The notes under the pieces: model-generated | What the model was told of the DNA's origin: nothing | Seen by the model: the letters and a program-made list of their open reading frames with translations, nothing else | Database searches by the model: none | Part shown: piece by piece, positions 9,647 through 19,737 of the stretch | How positions within the stretch are numbered: position 1 is the stretch's first letter | How the letters are laid out: every line of letters begins with the position of its first letter | Position numbers and translations under genes: made by a program | Source: Desulfobulbaceae bacterium | Lineage (GTDB): Bacteria; Desulfobacterota; Desulfobulbia; Desulfobulbales; Desulfurivibrionaceae | DNA length: 64,000 nt | Direction: 5' to 3' | NCBI GenBank assembly: GCA_004332195.1 | Contig: SJBG01000001.1 | Span: 1-64,000, forward strand

Positions 9647-10015
9647 TTATTTCTTTGATTTAATCGCCGCCCGCCGCGGACCCTTTCGGGTGCGGGCGTT
9701 AGTATGGGTGCGCTGACCGCGGCATGGCAAGCCCTTACGATGACGCAACCCCCGATAGCAGCCAATATCCATCAACCGTTTAATGTTCATTCCCATTTCG
9801 CGGCGTCGGTCACCTTCAACCGCATATTCATCTTCAATGACCTTACGAATATCAGCCACCTCGACATCAGTCAAATCATCACTGCTACGATCGTAGGGGA
9901 GCTTAACTTTATCCAGGATCTTACGGGCAGAAGGTCGGCCGATCCCGTAGATATAGGTCAGCGCCACCTCCATGTGCTTATTTTTTGGAATATCAACACC
10001 AGCTAAACGGGCCAA
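9647..10015 (-). CDS. rpsM: 30S ribosomal protein S13
   Basis: [51 protein letters not shown]. Confidence 0.97.
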   Translation of the reverse strand: MARLAGVDIPKNKHMEVALTYIYGIGRPSARKILDKVKLPYDRSSDDLTDVEVADIRKVIEDEYAVEGDRRREMGMNIKRLMDIGCYRGLRHRKGLPCRGQRTHTNARTRKGPRRAAIKSKK

Positions 10016-10040
10016 GGGTTACCTCCATTGACAAAAAAAA

Positions 10041-10154
10041 TTATCCCTGACGCTGTTTGTGTTTCTTGTTCTTGCAAGAAACCCGCACCACGCCTTTGCG
10101 TTTAAAGACTCGGCAATCACTGCAAATCTTTTTAACGGAAGCCTGTACTTTCAT
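10041..10154 (-). CDS. rpmJ: 50S ribosomal protein L36
   Basis: Manual translation [37 protein letters not shown]; absent from the supplied ORF list because it is short. Confidence 0.95.
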   Translation of the reverse strand: MKVQASVKKICSDCRVFKRKGVVRVSCKNKKHKQRQG

Positions 10155-10182
10155 CTACAATACCTCATTATCAGCATAAGAC

Positions 10183-10410
10183 CTAACGCTTACTTTTGGC
10201 GCGAAAAGTCACCCGTCCCCGGGTCAGGTCATAGGGAGAAAGTTCCACCGTGACCCGATCACCAGGCAATATCTTAATGAAATGCATCCGCATTTTACCG
10301 GAAATATGGGCCAGCACTCGGTGACCGTTGTCTAGCTCAACGCGAAACATTGCATTGGGCAACGGTTCGACGATGGTACCCTCAACCGTGATTGGTTCTT
10401 CCTTGGTCAT
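10183..10410 (-). CDS. infA: Translation initiation factor IF-1
   Basis: [59 protein letters not shown]. Confidence 0.97.
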   Translation of the reverse strand: MTKEEPITVEGTIVEPLPNAMFRVELDNGHRVLAHISGKMRMHFIKILPGDRVTVELSPYDLTRGRVTFRAKSKR

Positions 10411-10523
10411 ATCCTTATAAGTTCCTAATCCAACTCACTCAATAAGCTTCAGCGGTAGCTATAAAACCTGCAATTATACCCTTAAAAGAAAATTTTCGCC
10501 GCTTATTTTTTTATTATTTGTCA

Positions 10524-11285
10524 TCAATCGAAGTCGCTGAGGATCAAAGGTCCATCTTCAGTAACGGCTACGGAGTGTTCAAAATGGGCAGAATGTTTGC
10601 CATCCTTGGTCACCACCGTCCAGCCATCTCGCAAAACCTCAACTTCAGCGGTCCCGGCATTGACCATCGGTTCGATGGCCAGCACCATACCCGCCAACAA
10701 GCGCGGCGAACCGCTGCTACGCACATAATTTGGAACCTCGGGGGGTTCGTGCAACTGGGAGCCGATGCCATGACCAACAAATTTACGAACCACCGAAAAA
10801 CCCCGGCCTTCAACATGTTCCTGAATCGCTCGGGAAATATCGTTAACCCGGTTACCGACTCGAGCCTGGGCGACAGCCAGCCTAAGCGATTCCTGAGTCA
10901 CTCGCAACAGCTCTTTTGCTTTAAGGGAAACCTGTCCTACCGGCACAGTAATGGCGGCATCACCATAATAACCCCGCCATTTAACGCCAAGGTCGATACC
11001 GACAATATCACCGGCACGAAGCAAAACCCTGCGAGAAGGAATCCCGTGAACCACCTGTTCGTTGATGGAAGCACAAAGGCTGCCGGAAAACCCGCGATAG
11101 CCCTTGAAAGCCGGAATACCGCCGCGGGCCAACACGTACTCCTCAGCCCATTCATCTAGCTGAGCTGTACTAACCCCCGGTTCAATCCGGGCACTGAGCA
11201 TGGCAAGCGTCTCGGCCACGATTCGATTAGCTTCCCGCATTATCTCAATTTCAATCACCGATTTAAGATGAACCGCCTCACTCAT
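10524..11285 (-). CDS. map: Type I methionyl aminopeptidase
   Basis: SINEQVVHGIPS, GDIVGIDLG, VGHGIGSQLHEPPEVPN. Confidence 0.95.
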   Translation of the reverse strand: MSEAVHLKSVIEIEIMREANRIVAETLAMLSARIEPGVSTAQLDEWAEEYVLARGGIPAFKGYRGFSGSLCASINEQVVHGIPSRRVLLRAGDIVGIDLGVKWRGYYGDAAITVPVGQVSLKAKELLRVTQESLRLAVAQARVGNRVNDISRAIQEHVEGRGFSVVRKFVGHGIGSQLHEPPEVPNYVRSSGSPRLLAGMVLAIEPMVNAGTAEVEVLRDGWTVVTKDGKHSAHFEHSVAVTEDGPLILSDFD

Positions 11286-11297
11286 ACCATCATGCTG

Positions 11298-12602
11298 TTA
11301 CCTTCGACCCTTGAAACGCCCTGATTTCAAGAAGCCGTCATAGTTTCGCATCATGGTATGGGATTCAATCTGGCCAATGGTATCAATCGCCACCACCACC
11401 ACAATCAACAAGGCTGTACCCCCAAAATAAAAAGGGACGTTGAATTCGGAAATAAGCACCGTGGGCAGCACACAAATCGCACTAATATAAAGCGCTCCCA
11501 CCACCGTCAAACGGGTGGCTACCCTATCGAGAAAATCAGCGGTTTTCTTCCCCGGTCGAACACCGGGAATAAACCCGCCATTACGCTTGAGATTGTCCGA
11601 CACATCGGTCGGATTAAAAGTTATCGCCACGTAAAAGAAACAAAAGAATACCAGAAATATGACAAAAATAATGGTGTGAGGCAGACTGCCCCAGGCCATG
11701 GCGGCGCTGGCTCGCTGGATCCAATCAACTTGAACAAAATTGCCGATGGTTTCAGGAAACATCATGATTGATGAAGCAAAAATCGCCGGAATAACGCCAG
11801 CCATATTGATTTTAAGGGGCAAGTGGGACTGCTGCCCGCCATACATCTGGCGGCCAACCATCCGTTTAGCGTATTGCACCGGAATACGTCGCTGAGAGGT
11901 CTCAACAAAAACAATAAACCCGGTGACTCCCAAAACCATAACCAGCAACAATGGTATAGCAATCAAAGCTAACTCACCGGTGCCGACCATTCGAAAGGTA
12001 CTGGCCAAGGCCGACGGCATACTGGCAACAATACCAGCAAAAATAATCAAGGAGATGCCGTTGCCAATACCCCGCTCGGTTATCTGTTCGCCAAGCCACA
12101 TGATGAAAGCAGTGCCACAGGTAAGGGTCAGCATGGTCATTAGCCGAAAACCCCAGCCCGGATCAATGACTAGAGGAACCCCACCCGGAGCGCTCATCCC
12201 CTCAAGGCCGACGCTGATAAACATCCCTTGCACTAAAGCCAGCCCAATCGTGGAGTAGCGAGTGTACTGGGTGATTTTCTGGCGACCCGCTTCCCCTTCC
12301 TTCTTCAAGGCATCAAGATATGGCACCACCACCGTGAGCAACTGAAAGATAATAGTAGCGCTGATATAGGGCATGATGCCCAAAGCAAAAATAGAAAAGC
12401 CCTCCAGGGCGCCGCCGGCGAACAGGTTGAACATATCAAACATGCCGCCTAGTTCGTCAAAAAAAAGCCCTAATGCCTCGCGGTTCACCCCGGGAGTCGG
12501 AACCTGGACCCCAGCGCGATATACCGCCAGCATCGCCAGGGTGAAAAAAATACGCCGACGGAGCTCAGGAATACCGGCGGCATTGCGAACGCCTGCTTGC
12601 AT
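11298..12602 (-). CDS. secY: Preprotein translocase subunit SecY
   Basis: Ten-TM SecY; LGIMPYISATIIFQLL, GNGISLIIFAGIVA, PTVLISEFNVPFYFGGTALLIVVVVAID. Confidence 0.97.
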   Translation of the reverse strand: MQAGVRNAAGIPELRRRIFFTLAMLAVYRAGVQVPTPGVNREALGLFFDELGGMFDMFNLFAGGALEGFSIFALGIMPYISATIIFQLLTVVVPYLDALKKEGEAGRQKITQYTRYSTIGLALVQGMFISVGLEGMSAPGGVPLVIDPGWGFRLMTMLTLTCGTAFIMWLGEQITERGIGNGISLIIFAGIVASMPSALASTFRMVGTGELALIAIPLLLVMVLGVTGFIVFVETSQRRIPVQYAKRMVGRQMYGGQQSHLPLKINMAGVIPAIFASSIMMFPETIGNFVQVDWIQRASAAMAWGSLPHTIIFVIFLVFFCFFYVAITFNPTDVSDNLKRNGGFIPGVRPGKKTADFLDRVATRLTVVGALYISAICVLPTVLISEFNVPFYFGGTALLIVVVVAIDTIGQIESHTMMRNYDGFLKSGRFKGRR

Positions 12603-12613
12603 TAAGTTTATCC

Positions 12614-13060
12614 TCAGCCTACAGGACCGACGGAACCGCCGACCCCTTCAATCTTGCGCCGGGCGGAATCGCTGACCCGATCCACCACAACCCGCAAAGA
12701 TACGGAGATCTCGCCACGCCCCAAGACCTTAATCAACTGATCTTTAGTCGCAACCAAACCTGCGGTCTCCAGCACGGCCCGATCAACCAGCACTCCAGCC
12801 TCGAAGCGATTGAGATCCTCGACATTAAGCACTGCGTACTGCTTGCGGAAGGGATTATAAAAGCCACGTTTGGGGATTCGCCGTTGCAGAGGCATCTGCC
12901 CGCCCTCAAAGCCCGGTTTGATCCCACTGCCGGAACGAGCCTTATAGCCCTTATGGCCGCGTCCAGCCGTTTTACCGGAACCAGACCCCGGACCCCGACC
13001 GATTCTTTTCCTAGACTTACGGGAGCCGGGATGCGGGGCAAGATTACTCAGAGTCAGCAT
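12614..13060 (-). CDS. rplO: 50S ribosomal protein L15
   Basis: LSNLAPHPGSRKSRKRIGRGPGSGSGKTAGRGHKGYKARSG. Confidence 0.96.
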   Translation of the reverse strand: MLTLSNLAPHPGSRKSRKRIGRGPGSGSGKTAGRGHKGYKARSGSGIKPGFEGGQMPLQRRIPKRGFYNPFRKQYAVLNVEDLNRFEAGVLVDRAVLETAGLVATKDQLIKVLGRGEISVSLRVVVDRVSDSARRKIEGVGGSVGPVG

Positions 13061-13245
13061 AAAATTTCCTCCACGTCCACCAGGTGACGGACCTTGGCAA
13101 TCATTCCCCTAATCTCAGGGGTATCTTTGCGGACAATAGTCTTGTGGGTTCTGGTCAAACCCAGTCCAATGAGAGTTTGTCGTATTTTCACGGTGCTGCC
13201 AATCGCGCTTTTGCGCAAAATCAGCTTAAGATCATTAGTAGCCAT
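13054..13245 (-). CDS. rpmD: 50S ribosomal protein L30
   Basis: MATNDLKLILRKSAIGSTVKIRQTLIGLGLTRTHKTIVRKDTPEIRGMIAKVRHLVDVE; start refined from the longer ORF. Confidence 0.95.
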   Translation of the reverse strand: MATNDLKLILRKSAIGSTVKIRQTLIGLGLTRTHKTIVRKDTPEIRGMIAKVRHLVDVEEILC

Positions 13246-13267
13246 TTTGTTCCTCGCAGACCGGGAG

Positions 13268-13774
13268 TTAAGCGGTGATTTCTTCCACAGTGCGGCCGCG
13301 AATCCCGGCAATCCGCTGCGGGCTTCGCAGACGACGCAACCCATCCAGGGTAGCCTTGACCATATTGTGCGGGTTATGAGAACCGATACACTTGGTCAAA
13401 ACATTGCTAACTCCAACGGCTTCCAGCACCGCCCGGACCGGACCACCGGCAATTACCCCGGTACCCGCCGCCGCGGGCTTGAGTAGAACCTGACCGGCTC
13501 CAAATTTACCCATAATTACATGGGGAATGCTTACTTCACTGATCGCCATCGGTTTCATATCTTTGCGGGCCCGCTCCACTCCCTTGCGAATCGCTTCAGG
13601 CACTTGGTTGGCCTTGCCCAGACCATAACCAACTCGACCCTTACCATCACCAACCACCACAATAGCACTGAAGTTGAATCGTCGTCCACCCTTAACAACT
13701 TTGGCTGTTCGATTGATAAAGACGATTTTCTCAATAAATTGATCGTCGGTTTTGCTGCCTCTGTATTCCGCCAA
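13268..13774 (-). CDS. rpsE: 30S ribosomal protein S5
   Basis: [41 protein letters not shown]. Confidence 0.97.
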   Translation of the reverse strand: MAEYRGSKTDDQFIEKIVFINRTAKVVKGGRRFNFSAIVVVGDGKGRVGYGLGKANQVPEAIRKGVERARKDMKPMAISEVSIPHVIMGKFGAGQVLLKPAAAGTGVIAGGPVRAVLEAVGVSNVLTKCIGSHNPHNMVKATLDGLRRLRSPQRIAGIRGRTVEEITA

Positions 13775-13797
13775 TGTACACCCCCAAGCATTATTTA

Positions 13798-14181
13798 TTA
13801 AAAATTCAAACCACCTGCACGAGCGCCATCGGACAAAGCCTTTACCCGGCCATGATAAGCATAACCACCGCGATCAAAGACCACCTGCTCTACCCCTTTG
13901 GTCTTAGCCAACTCTGCTAAGCACACACCAACTTGCTTGGCCAGAGCGGTCTTGCCTTGAGCATCTCCGGCACTGAAATTCTTGCTGTTAGTGGACAGAG
14001 CCACAATGGTGTGCCCGGTCACATCATTAATGATTTGACCGTAAATATGGCGAGCACTCCTAAAAACCCGAAGACGAGGACGCTGAACGGTGCCAGCAAT
14101 TTTTTTCCTGATTCGTCTGATTCGCTTGATCCGCTTGCTACATTGATTACGGGCGTTGGCCCGGCTGTTGCTCTTTGCCAT
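13798..14181 (-). CDS. rplR: 50S ribosomal protein L18
   Basis: [57 protein letters not shown]. Confidence 0.96.
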   Translation of the reverse strand: MAKSNSRANARNQCSKRIKRIRRIRKKIAGTVQRPRLRVFRSARHIYGQIINDVTGHTIVALSTNSKNFSAGDAQGKTALAKQVGVCLAELAKTKGVEQVVFDRGGYAYHGRVKALSDGARAGGLNF

Positions 14182-14343
14182 AGTCTTTACCTGTCAAGCC
14201 TGTTAATCACCTAGTTAGGGTCTGGAAGGGTCTAGAGCGAAAACTCGAAAAAACGTGTTTACAACAGATCACGCTGCTAGTTTTCAGAAGAGGTTAGCAC
14301 TTAGTTTTTATCGGCTTAAAACCGAGTCATCGAAACCTCAAAC

Positions 14344-14880
14344 TTACTTCGCTTTGGTCTTGCCGGCTTTTCTGACAATATGTTCACTTTCATAGCGGAT
14401 ACCTTTGCCCTTATAGGGTTCAGGTTTACGCACCGCCCGAACCCGGGCCGCAGTCTGGCCAAGTAACTCTTTATCAATCGACTCCAAAGTCACAGCGTTT
14501 TTTTCGACGCCAACACTAACTCCGTCCGGCAAGGGAAAAGCAACCACATCGGAATAACCAACACTGAGATTCAAGATATTGCCCTTAGCCTCAACTCGGT
14601 AACCAACCCCTTCGACCAACAATTTTTTCTTAAACCCCTTTTCAACTCCGATCACCATATTGTTGATCAGGGTTCGGGTCAAACCGGTGAAGGCGCGGGT
14701 GCGCTGAGTTCCATCCTTGGCCTTGACCATGATTTGATCCTTGTTACGCTCCAGGAATATTTCCGGACGAATTTCCCGGTCAAGCTTGCCCTTGGGGCCA
14801 CTCACCAAAACTTTACTCCCCATGATTTCGATTTCGACCTTGTCGGGAACATCAATGGGTTGTCTGCCAATTCGGGACAT
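14344..14880 (-). CDS. rplF: 50S ribosomal protein L6
   Basis: MSRIGRQPIDVPDKVEIEI; RKPEPYKGKGIRYESEHIVRKAGK. Confidence 0.97.
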   Translation of the reverse strand: MSRIGRQPIDVPDKVEIEIMGSKVLVSGPKGKLDREIRPEIFLERNKDQIMVKAKDGTQRTRAFTGLTRTLINNMVIGVEKGFKKKLLVEGVGYRVEAKGNILNLSVGYSDVVAFPLPDGVSVGVEKNAVTLESIDKELLGQTAARVRAVRKPEPYKGKGIRYESEHIVRKAGKTKAK

Positions 14881-14925
14881 ATAGGCACTCCTTCTTGCAA
14901 AACAGGGATTGCGAATTATTCAGCC

Positions 14926-15090
14926 TTAGGGCCGGTTTACGAAATAAATATTGCTACCTTGCGCCGGATTTTTGTTCCTTTTCAAGGCGTGAAAACAGGC
15001 GCATAGCGCCGATATATAACTGTTTTCGCAACGCGGGAAATGGACAAAAAGACAAGCAGGTTGTAACACTTGTTTCATAACCGGCCCTTA
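14926..15090. repeat. Family F palindromic element copy 1 (F1)
   Basis: ttagggccggtttacgaaa / tttcataaccggccctta terminal inverted repeats; lies 1 nt beyond the rpsH stop codon. Confidence 0.75.
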
Positions 15091-15091
15091 C

Positions 15092-15484
15092 TTACCAGAC
15101 TTCAAAAAGCAACTCACCACCGACCTGTTGACGGCGTGCTTGCTTGTCGGTCATGATCCCCTTGGATGTGGAGATAACAGCCACCCCAAGCCCACTCATG
15201 ACCTTGGTAATTTGGTCATGTTTAACATAAATTCGGCGACCAGGCTTGCTTTTACGTTGAATGCCGGCAATAACTCGCTCGCCGTGCTCATCATAACGAA
15301 GATTAATTTTCAACATTGCCCGGTTGTGGTTTTCAACGATTTCATAAGCGCCGACATATCCCTCATGCTCAAGGAGCTCGACTAAACTTTTTTTAATCTT
15401 GGAAAGAGGAACCAGCACATTTTCATGGCCCACCATTCCGGCATTACGTATCCTGGTCAGCATGTCGGCCAGGGGATCACTCAT
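15092..15484 (-). CDS. rpsH: 30S ribosomal protein S8
   Basis: MSDPLADMLTRIRNAGMVGHENVLVPLSKIKKSLVELLEHEGYV; start chosen at MSDPL. Confidence 0.95.
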   Translation of the reverse strand: MSDPLADMLTRIRNAGMVGHENVLVPLSKIKKSLVELLEHEGYVGAYEIVENHNRAMLKINLRYDEHGERVIAGIQRKSKPGRRIYVKHDQITKVMSGLGVAVISTSKGIMTDKQARRQQVGGELLFEVW

Positions 15485-15581
15485 CGCCATTGCTTCAGAC
15501 TCCTGTAACCTTATTGATTTTCCAAGCCATCCATAAGCCGACGCCAGTCCATCACCCATCGTGGGCGGAGGCGCCATCAAC

Positions 15582-15767
15582 TTACCAGCTTGATTTGGTT
15601 ACCCCGGCAATTTCTCCCTTAGACGCCAAGGAACGCAGACATATACGACAAACTCCAAACTTCCGGTAATAGGCTCGAGGACGGCCACAAAGGCCACAAC
15701 GATTATATTCCTGCACCTGAAACTTCGCTTTGCGCTTACACTTTGCGATCATCGATTTCTTAGCCAA
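15582..15767 (-). CDS. rpsN: 30S ribosomal protein S14 type Z (zinc-binding)
   Basis: 61 aa; [25 protein letters not shown]. Confidence 0.96.
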   Translation of the reverse strand: MAKKSMIAKCKRKAKFQVQEYNRCGLCGRPRAYYRKFGVCRICLRSLASKGEIAGVTKSSW

Positions 15768-15781
15768 CTCAAGCCTCCCAC

Positions 15782-16327
15782 CTACTTTCTGAAGGGCATG
15801 CCCATTGCCCGCAAGAGAAAACGGCCTTCATCGTCACTCTTGGCCGTGGTCGTAATAGCAATGTTCAAACCTTTGATTTTATCAATTTTGTCATAATCAA
15901 TCTCGGGGAAAATAATGTGTTCCTTGATCCCTAAAGAGTAATTACCACGACCATCAAAAGCTTTAAGCGAAACCCCCCGAAAATCCCGAATCCGCGGCAA
16001 GGCAATTTTAACCAGCTTGGCGAAAAACTCATACATCCGATCTCCCCGCAAAGTAAGCCGACAACCAATGGCCATCCCTTCCCGCAGCTTGAAGGTCGCA
16101 ATCGATTTTCTAGCCTTGGTGCGAACCGCCTTCTGGCCCCCGATCAGGGTTAACTCCCGGCTAGCACTTTCAATGATCTTGGGGTTTTGCACCGCCTCAC
16201 CCAATCCCATGTTGAGAGTTATTTTTTCGATTTTAGGAGCCTCCATGACATTGCGGTACCCGAACTCCTTCATGAGTTGCGGCATGCATTCATTGAGGTA
16301 AAATTGTTTTATGGCAACCATGCTCAA
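15782..16327 (-). CDS. rplE: 50S ribosomal protein L5
   Basis: [59 protein letters not shown]. Confidence 0.97.
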   Translation of the reverse strand: MSMVAIKQFYLNECMPQLMKEFGYRNVMEAPKIEKITLNMGLGEAVQNPKIIESASRELTLIGGQKAVRTKARKSIATFKLREGMAIGCRLTLRGDRMYEFFAKLVKIALPRIRDFRGVSLKAFDGRGNYSLGIKEHIIFPEIDYDKIDKIKGLNIAITTTAKSDDEGRFLLRAMGMPFRK

Positions 16328-16495
16328 ACGCCTCCAGAGCTTTATCCGCAGTGTTTATTTATCCTCACTGCCCGACTGTTATGTGGCACCCGGTCTCAAT
16401 GCTCGACAATATAGCATATCCGTTTCGTGTAAAACCGGAGTACGCACTCGAGCACTTTTCAAGCAACATTTAGTTGATAGTTTTCAGGTAATAGA

Positions 16496-16572
16496 CCAGT
16501 TCACCAGGACTATTAAATCTAGTAAAAATTCGAAGCCGTAAAAGTTTACCAACGCCACAGCTTAGCTCACTT
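16496..16572 (+). repeat. Family E arm, left of rplX
   Basis: ttcaccaggactattaaatctagtaaaaattcgaagccgtaaaagtttaccaacgccacagctt; inverted copy at about 17131-17205. Confidence 0.75.
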
Positions 16573-16576
16573 AAAG

Positions 16577-16687
16577 TCGTAAAAAATCACCAGTGCCACA
16601 GCTTCGTTCATTTGGAACTTCGAAGCATAGTCTGCTATGCGAGAAGTTCAAAATGGGCGAAGACGGGGTGTTGGTGATCTTTTACGA
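16577..16687 (+). repeat. Family E element copy 1 (E1)
   Basis: tcgtaaaaaatcaccagtgcc / ggtgttggtgatcttttacga terminal inverted repeats; core gttcatttggaacttcgaagcatag...caaaatgggcgaagacggggtg; abuts the rplX stop at 16688. Confidence 0.85.
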
Positions 16688-17038
16688 TCAAGCCTGGGGT
16701 TCGACAGACTTACCGCACTTCCGACAAGTTCGCACTTTGCTGCCATCATCAAGAATTTTATACCTAACTCTGGATGTTTTGGTGCACCGGGGACAAATCA
16801 ACATTAAGTTGGAAATCGCCACCGGCGCCTCTTTATCGATAATTCCACCCTGCTGATTGGCCGCGCTGGGTTTGGTATGGCGTTTGATCATATTGGTCTT
16901 TTCCACCACTACCCGACCGCTTCGGCGATTGACGCGAATCACCTTGCCGACCCGGCCCTTATCGCCACCAGTAATAATTTCCACTCGGTCATTAACCTTA
17001 ATGTGTTTTTTTGTGTTCTGAACTATCATGGTCATCAT
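16688..17038 (-). CDS. rplX: 50S ribosomal protein L24
   Basis: HIKVNDRVEIITGGDKGRVGKVIRVNRRSGRVVVEKTNMIKRHTKPS. Confidence 0.96.
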   Translation of the reverse strand: MMTMIVQNTKKHIKVNDRVEIITGGDKGRVGKVIRVNRRSGRVVVEKTNMIKRHTKPSAANQQGGIIDKEAPVAISNLMLICPRCTKTSRVRYKILDDGSKVRTCRKCGKSVEPQA

Positions 17039-17130
17039 CCTTAAAAGTCAGCATAAAGTGCGCCGGCACCTCATTCTCGCTCACTCTGAGCCTTTTCAAA
17101 TAACTTAAATTCCCAGGTAAGCGCAGACTC

Positions 17131-17205
17131 CGAGCGAACGAAGCTGAGGCATTGGTAAACTTTTACGGCTCCGAATTTCGCTAAACTCAATAATCCTAGT
17201 GAACT
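17131..17205 (-). repeat. Family E arm, right of rplX (inverted relative to 16496-16572)
   Basis: aagctgaggcattggtaaacttttacggctccgaatttcgctaaactcaataatcctagtgaa is the reverse complement of the left arm with some mismatches. Confidence 0.75.
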
Positions 17206-17246
17206 TGATTGCAACAAAAAAAGTGCATGGCACATTCTTACAAAAA

Positions 17247-17615
17247 CTACAGAACCTCAGGGGCCAAAGAGACAATTTTCATAAAACCCCGAGGCCGAAG
17301 CTCACGGGCCACCGGACCAAATATTCGGGTGCCAAGGGGATCACCGGTATTACTCAGCAATACTGCGGAATTATCGTCAAAACGAATCGTCGTATCCTCT
17401 GGTCGCTGAATTTCCTTGCTGGTTCTGACCACTACCGCCTTGAGTACATCACCTTTCTTCACTTTGGCATTAGGAATCGCCTCCTTAACCGAAACTACCA
17501 CTACATCGCCAACACTGGCGTAACGCCGACCGGTTCCGCCCAGCACTCGGATACACATCACCTTTTTAGCGCCAGAATTATCGGCCACCTTCAAAACTGT
17601 TTGCGTTTGGATCAT
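17247..17615 (-). CDS. rplN: 50S ribosomal protein L14
   Basis: [46 protein letters not shown]. Confidence 0.97.
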   Translation of the reverse strand: MIQTQTVLKVADNSGAKKVMCIRVLGGTGRRYASVGDVVVVSVKEAIPNAKVKKGDVLKAVVVRTSKEIQRPEDTTIRFDDNSAVLLSNTGDPLGTRIFGPVARELRPRGFMKIVSLAPEVL

Positions 17616-17648
17616 GATTTCACCTGCGTAACCGGCAGTAATTCACAT

Positions 17649-17761
17649 CGTAACTGTTCAGGAGCACACCCCATCTTGTCCCATTTTGGCCTTTTCAAAC
17701 AGCACAAGCATGCTTCGAAGTCCAAAATGAACCAAATATGAAGCACTCCTGAACAGTTACG
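17649..17761 (-). repeat. Family D element copy 2 (D2)
   Basis: gtaactgttcaggag / ctcctgaacagttac perfect 15-bp terminal inverted repeats; core homologous to D1 and E elements. Confidence 0.85.
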
Positions 17762-17962
17762 GGACATGGTTAGGTCAATCTGGTGACACTCACCTATAAT
17801 AGCCACTTCACACCAATCCCCTCTGCCGCCGGGGATTGTTCTATTTAGTGCCTGATCACAAACTCGAGAAAAAACATATTCACAGGAGATTCGTTACGAT
17901 CTCAGTTCGTTACGATCTCAGTAATGAAGCCTATAGCGATTATCTTCATAGTCGCTAGCTTA

Positions 17963-17984
17963 AGGCTACCTTGAAAAAATCAAA
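17963..17984. repeat. Solo family B terminus
   Basis: ggctaccttgaaaaaat matches the B terminal repeat ggccaccttgaaaaatt. Confidence 0.4.
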
Positions 17985-18038
17985 CAAGAAAACATCTCAA
18001 GCTAACTGCGAATGGCCAACAGTTTTTTTTAAAATTAA

Positions 18039-18299
18039 TCAAACTGCTTTTCCCAGAATGGCTCGCAAACGCCACCGTTTTCGGCGACTCAAAGGCCGAC
18101 ATTCCTCGATGAGTACCCGGTCACCAATGTTACAACTATTACCTGGATCATCGGCCATGTACTTGGTATTACGTCGAATATATTTACCGTAAAACTTGTG
18201 CGGGGTCAACCTGGTGGTCTGAATCACAATCCCTTTGTCCATCTTATTACTCACTACCAAGCCAACCAGGGTCTTCTTGTTTCCTTGTTTTACACTCAT
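18039..18299 (-). CDS. rpsQ: 30S ribosomal protein S17
   Basis: KKTLVGLVVSNKMDKGIVIQTTRLTPHKFYGKYIRRNTKYMADD. Confidence 0.96.
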   Translation of the reverse strand: MSVKQGNKKTLVGLVVSNKMDKGIVIQTTRLTPHKFYGKYIRRNTKYMADDPGNSCNIGDRVLIEECRPLSRRKRWRLRAILGKAV

Positions 18300-18360
18300 T
18301 TATTTAGTCCCGCTGCAATGTTATAGCTGCATTGTGCCCTAGTGATACGCCCAAAGGCCT

Positions 18361-18552
18361 TCAAGTCCCGCTTGTTTCACGGATAATGGTCTTTATCCGG
18401 CTTATGACCTTGCGGGCCTGACTGATCTTAGCCGTGTTTTCCAAAGGACGAATCCCATGGTTAAACTTGAGCCGACAGAGTTCCTCGGAAAGTTCACGAA
18501 CTTTAGTCGCCTGTTCATCGCGGCTCAGAGCGCGGATATCTTTATTTTTCAT
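18361..18552 (-). CDS. rpmC: 50S ribosomal protein L29
   Basis: [59 protein letters not shown]. Confidence 0.95.
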   Translation of the reverse strand: MKNKDIRALSRDEQATKVRELSEELCRLKFNHGIRPLENTAKISQARKVISRIKTIIRETSGT

Positions 18553-18971
18553 AGCGTCGAATCCAAATCAATTATCTTGGTGGGAAAAGGCAGTTTGTTG
18601 GCCGCCAAACGCAAAGCCTCCCGGGCCAGCTCCCCGTCAACTCCGGCCAACTCATAAAGGATCCGACCCGGTCTGATCACCGCAACCCAGCCCTCGGGGC
18701 TGCCCTTGCCTTTACCCATTCGAGTTTCCGCCGGCTTTTTGGTGTAGGGTTTATCGGGGAAAACCCGAATCCACATCGTACCGCCACGTTTAACCTTGCG
18801 ATTAATCGCAATACGGGCAGCTTCAATCTGACGGGCGCTCATCCGGCCACAGCCCACGGCCTTTAAGGCAAACTCGCCAAAGGCAATGGATGATCCCCGG
18901 TGAGAGACTCCGGTCATCCGACCCTTGAACACTTTTCTGTGCTTGACTTTCTTCGGACTAAGCATTGTCAT
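18549..18971 (-). CDS. rplP: 50S ribosomal protein L16
   Basis: [53 protein letters not shown]. Confidence 0.97.
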   Translation of the reverse strand: MTMLSPKKVKHRKVFKGRMTGVSHRGSSIAFGEFALKAVGCGRMSARQIEAARIAINRKVKRGGTMWIRVFPDKPYTKKPAETRMGKGKGSPEGWVAVIRPGRILYELAGVDGELAREALRLAANKLPFPTKIIDLDSTL

Positions 18972-19027
18972 TTCCTTTAAAAAAAGCGGTTAGCCGTTAG
19001 CTTGCAAAGCAACTTTTATGGTAATAA

Positions 19028-19693
19028 TCAGGCTCGAGCTTGCTCTTTAAGGCCACGCTGTTCCTCATTGTTCAGAACCTCGCCCTTAAAAATCCAAACC
19101 TTGACCCCGATCACCCCGTAGGTGGTCTTAGCCTCGGCCACTCCATAATCAATATCGGCCCGTAGGGTATGCAGCGGAACCCGCCCTTCGCGATACCACT
19201 CTCGCCGGGACATTTCAGCCCCGCCAAGTCGGCCTGAACAAGCTATTTTAACACCCTTGGATCCAAATTTCAAGGCCATATTAACAGCTTTTTTCATGGC
19301 TCGGCGAAAAGCTACCCGTCGCTCCAACTGTTGCGCGACATTTTCGGCCAACAGTTGAGCATCGGCCTCGGGACGACGCACTTCTTGAATATCCAGAGCG
19401 CAACTCCGACCAGTGCGGCGTTCAAGGTCGGTCTTCAGTGTATCAATTTCAGACCCTTTCTTGCCAATAACAATACCGGGACGGGCGGTGTGCAACTTGA
19501 TCCGAATTTTCTCGCCGGTGCGAGCAATCTGGACACGAGAGATACCAGCGTGATTCAGGCGTTTTTTCAGATACTTTCTGATCTCCTGATCTTCCAGAAG
19601 ATTCCTGGCATAATCCCGGTCGGCGTACCAAATGGAATCCCAGGTCCGGACGACATTTAGCCGTAAACCAATTGGATTGACTTTCTGACCCAA
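19028..19693 (-). CDS. rpsC: 30S ribosomal protein S3
   Basis: [37 protein letters not shown] domain. Confidence 0.97.
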   Translation of the reverse strand: MGQKVNPIGLRLNVVRTWDSIWYADRDYARNLLEDQEIRKYLKKRLNHAGISRVQIARTGEKIRIKLHTARPGIVIGKKGSEIDTLKTDLERRTGRSCALDIQEVRRPEADAQLLAENVAQQLERRVAFRRAMKKAVNMALKFGSKGVKIACSGRLGGAEMSRREWYREGRVPLHTLRADIDYGVAEAKTTYGVIGVKVWIFKGEVLNNEEQRGLKEQARA

Positions 19694-19737
19694 AATTTTC
19701 CTCCGCTCACTTATAGGGTTAACTTTTACGTCTACGT

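Noticed and set aside
17890-17926. Short tandem repeats as a CRISPR array (also 24774-24808 and 42291-42320)
   Set aside because: Only two units each, no regular spacers, no cas genes.
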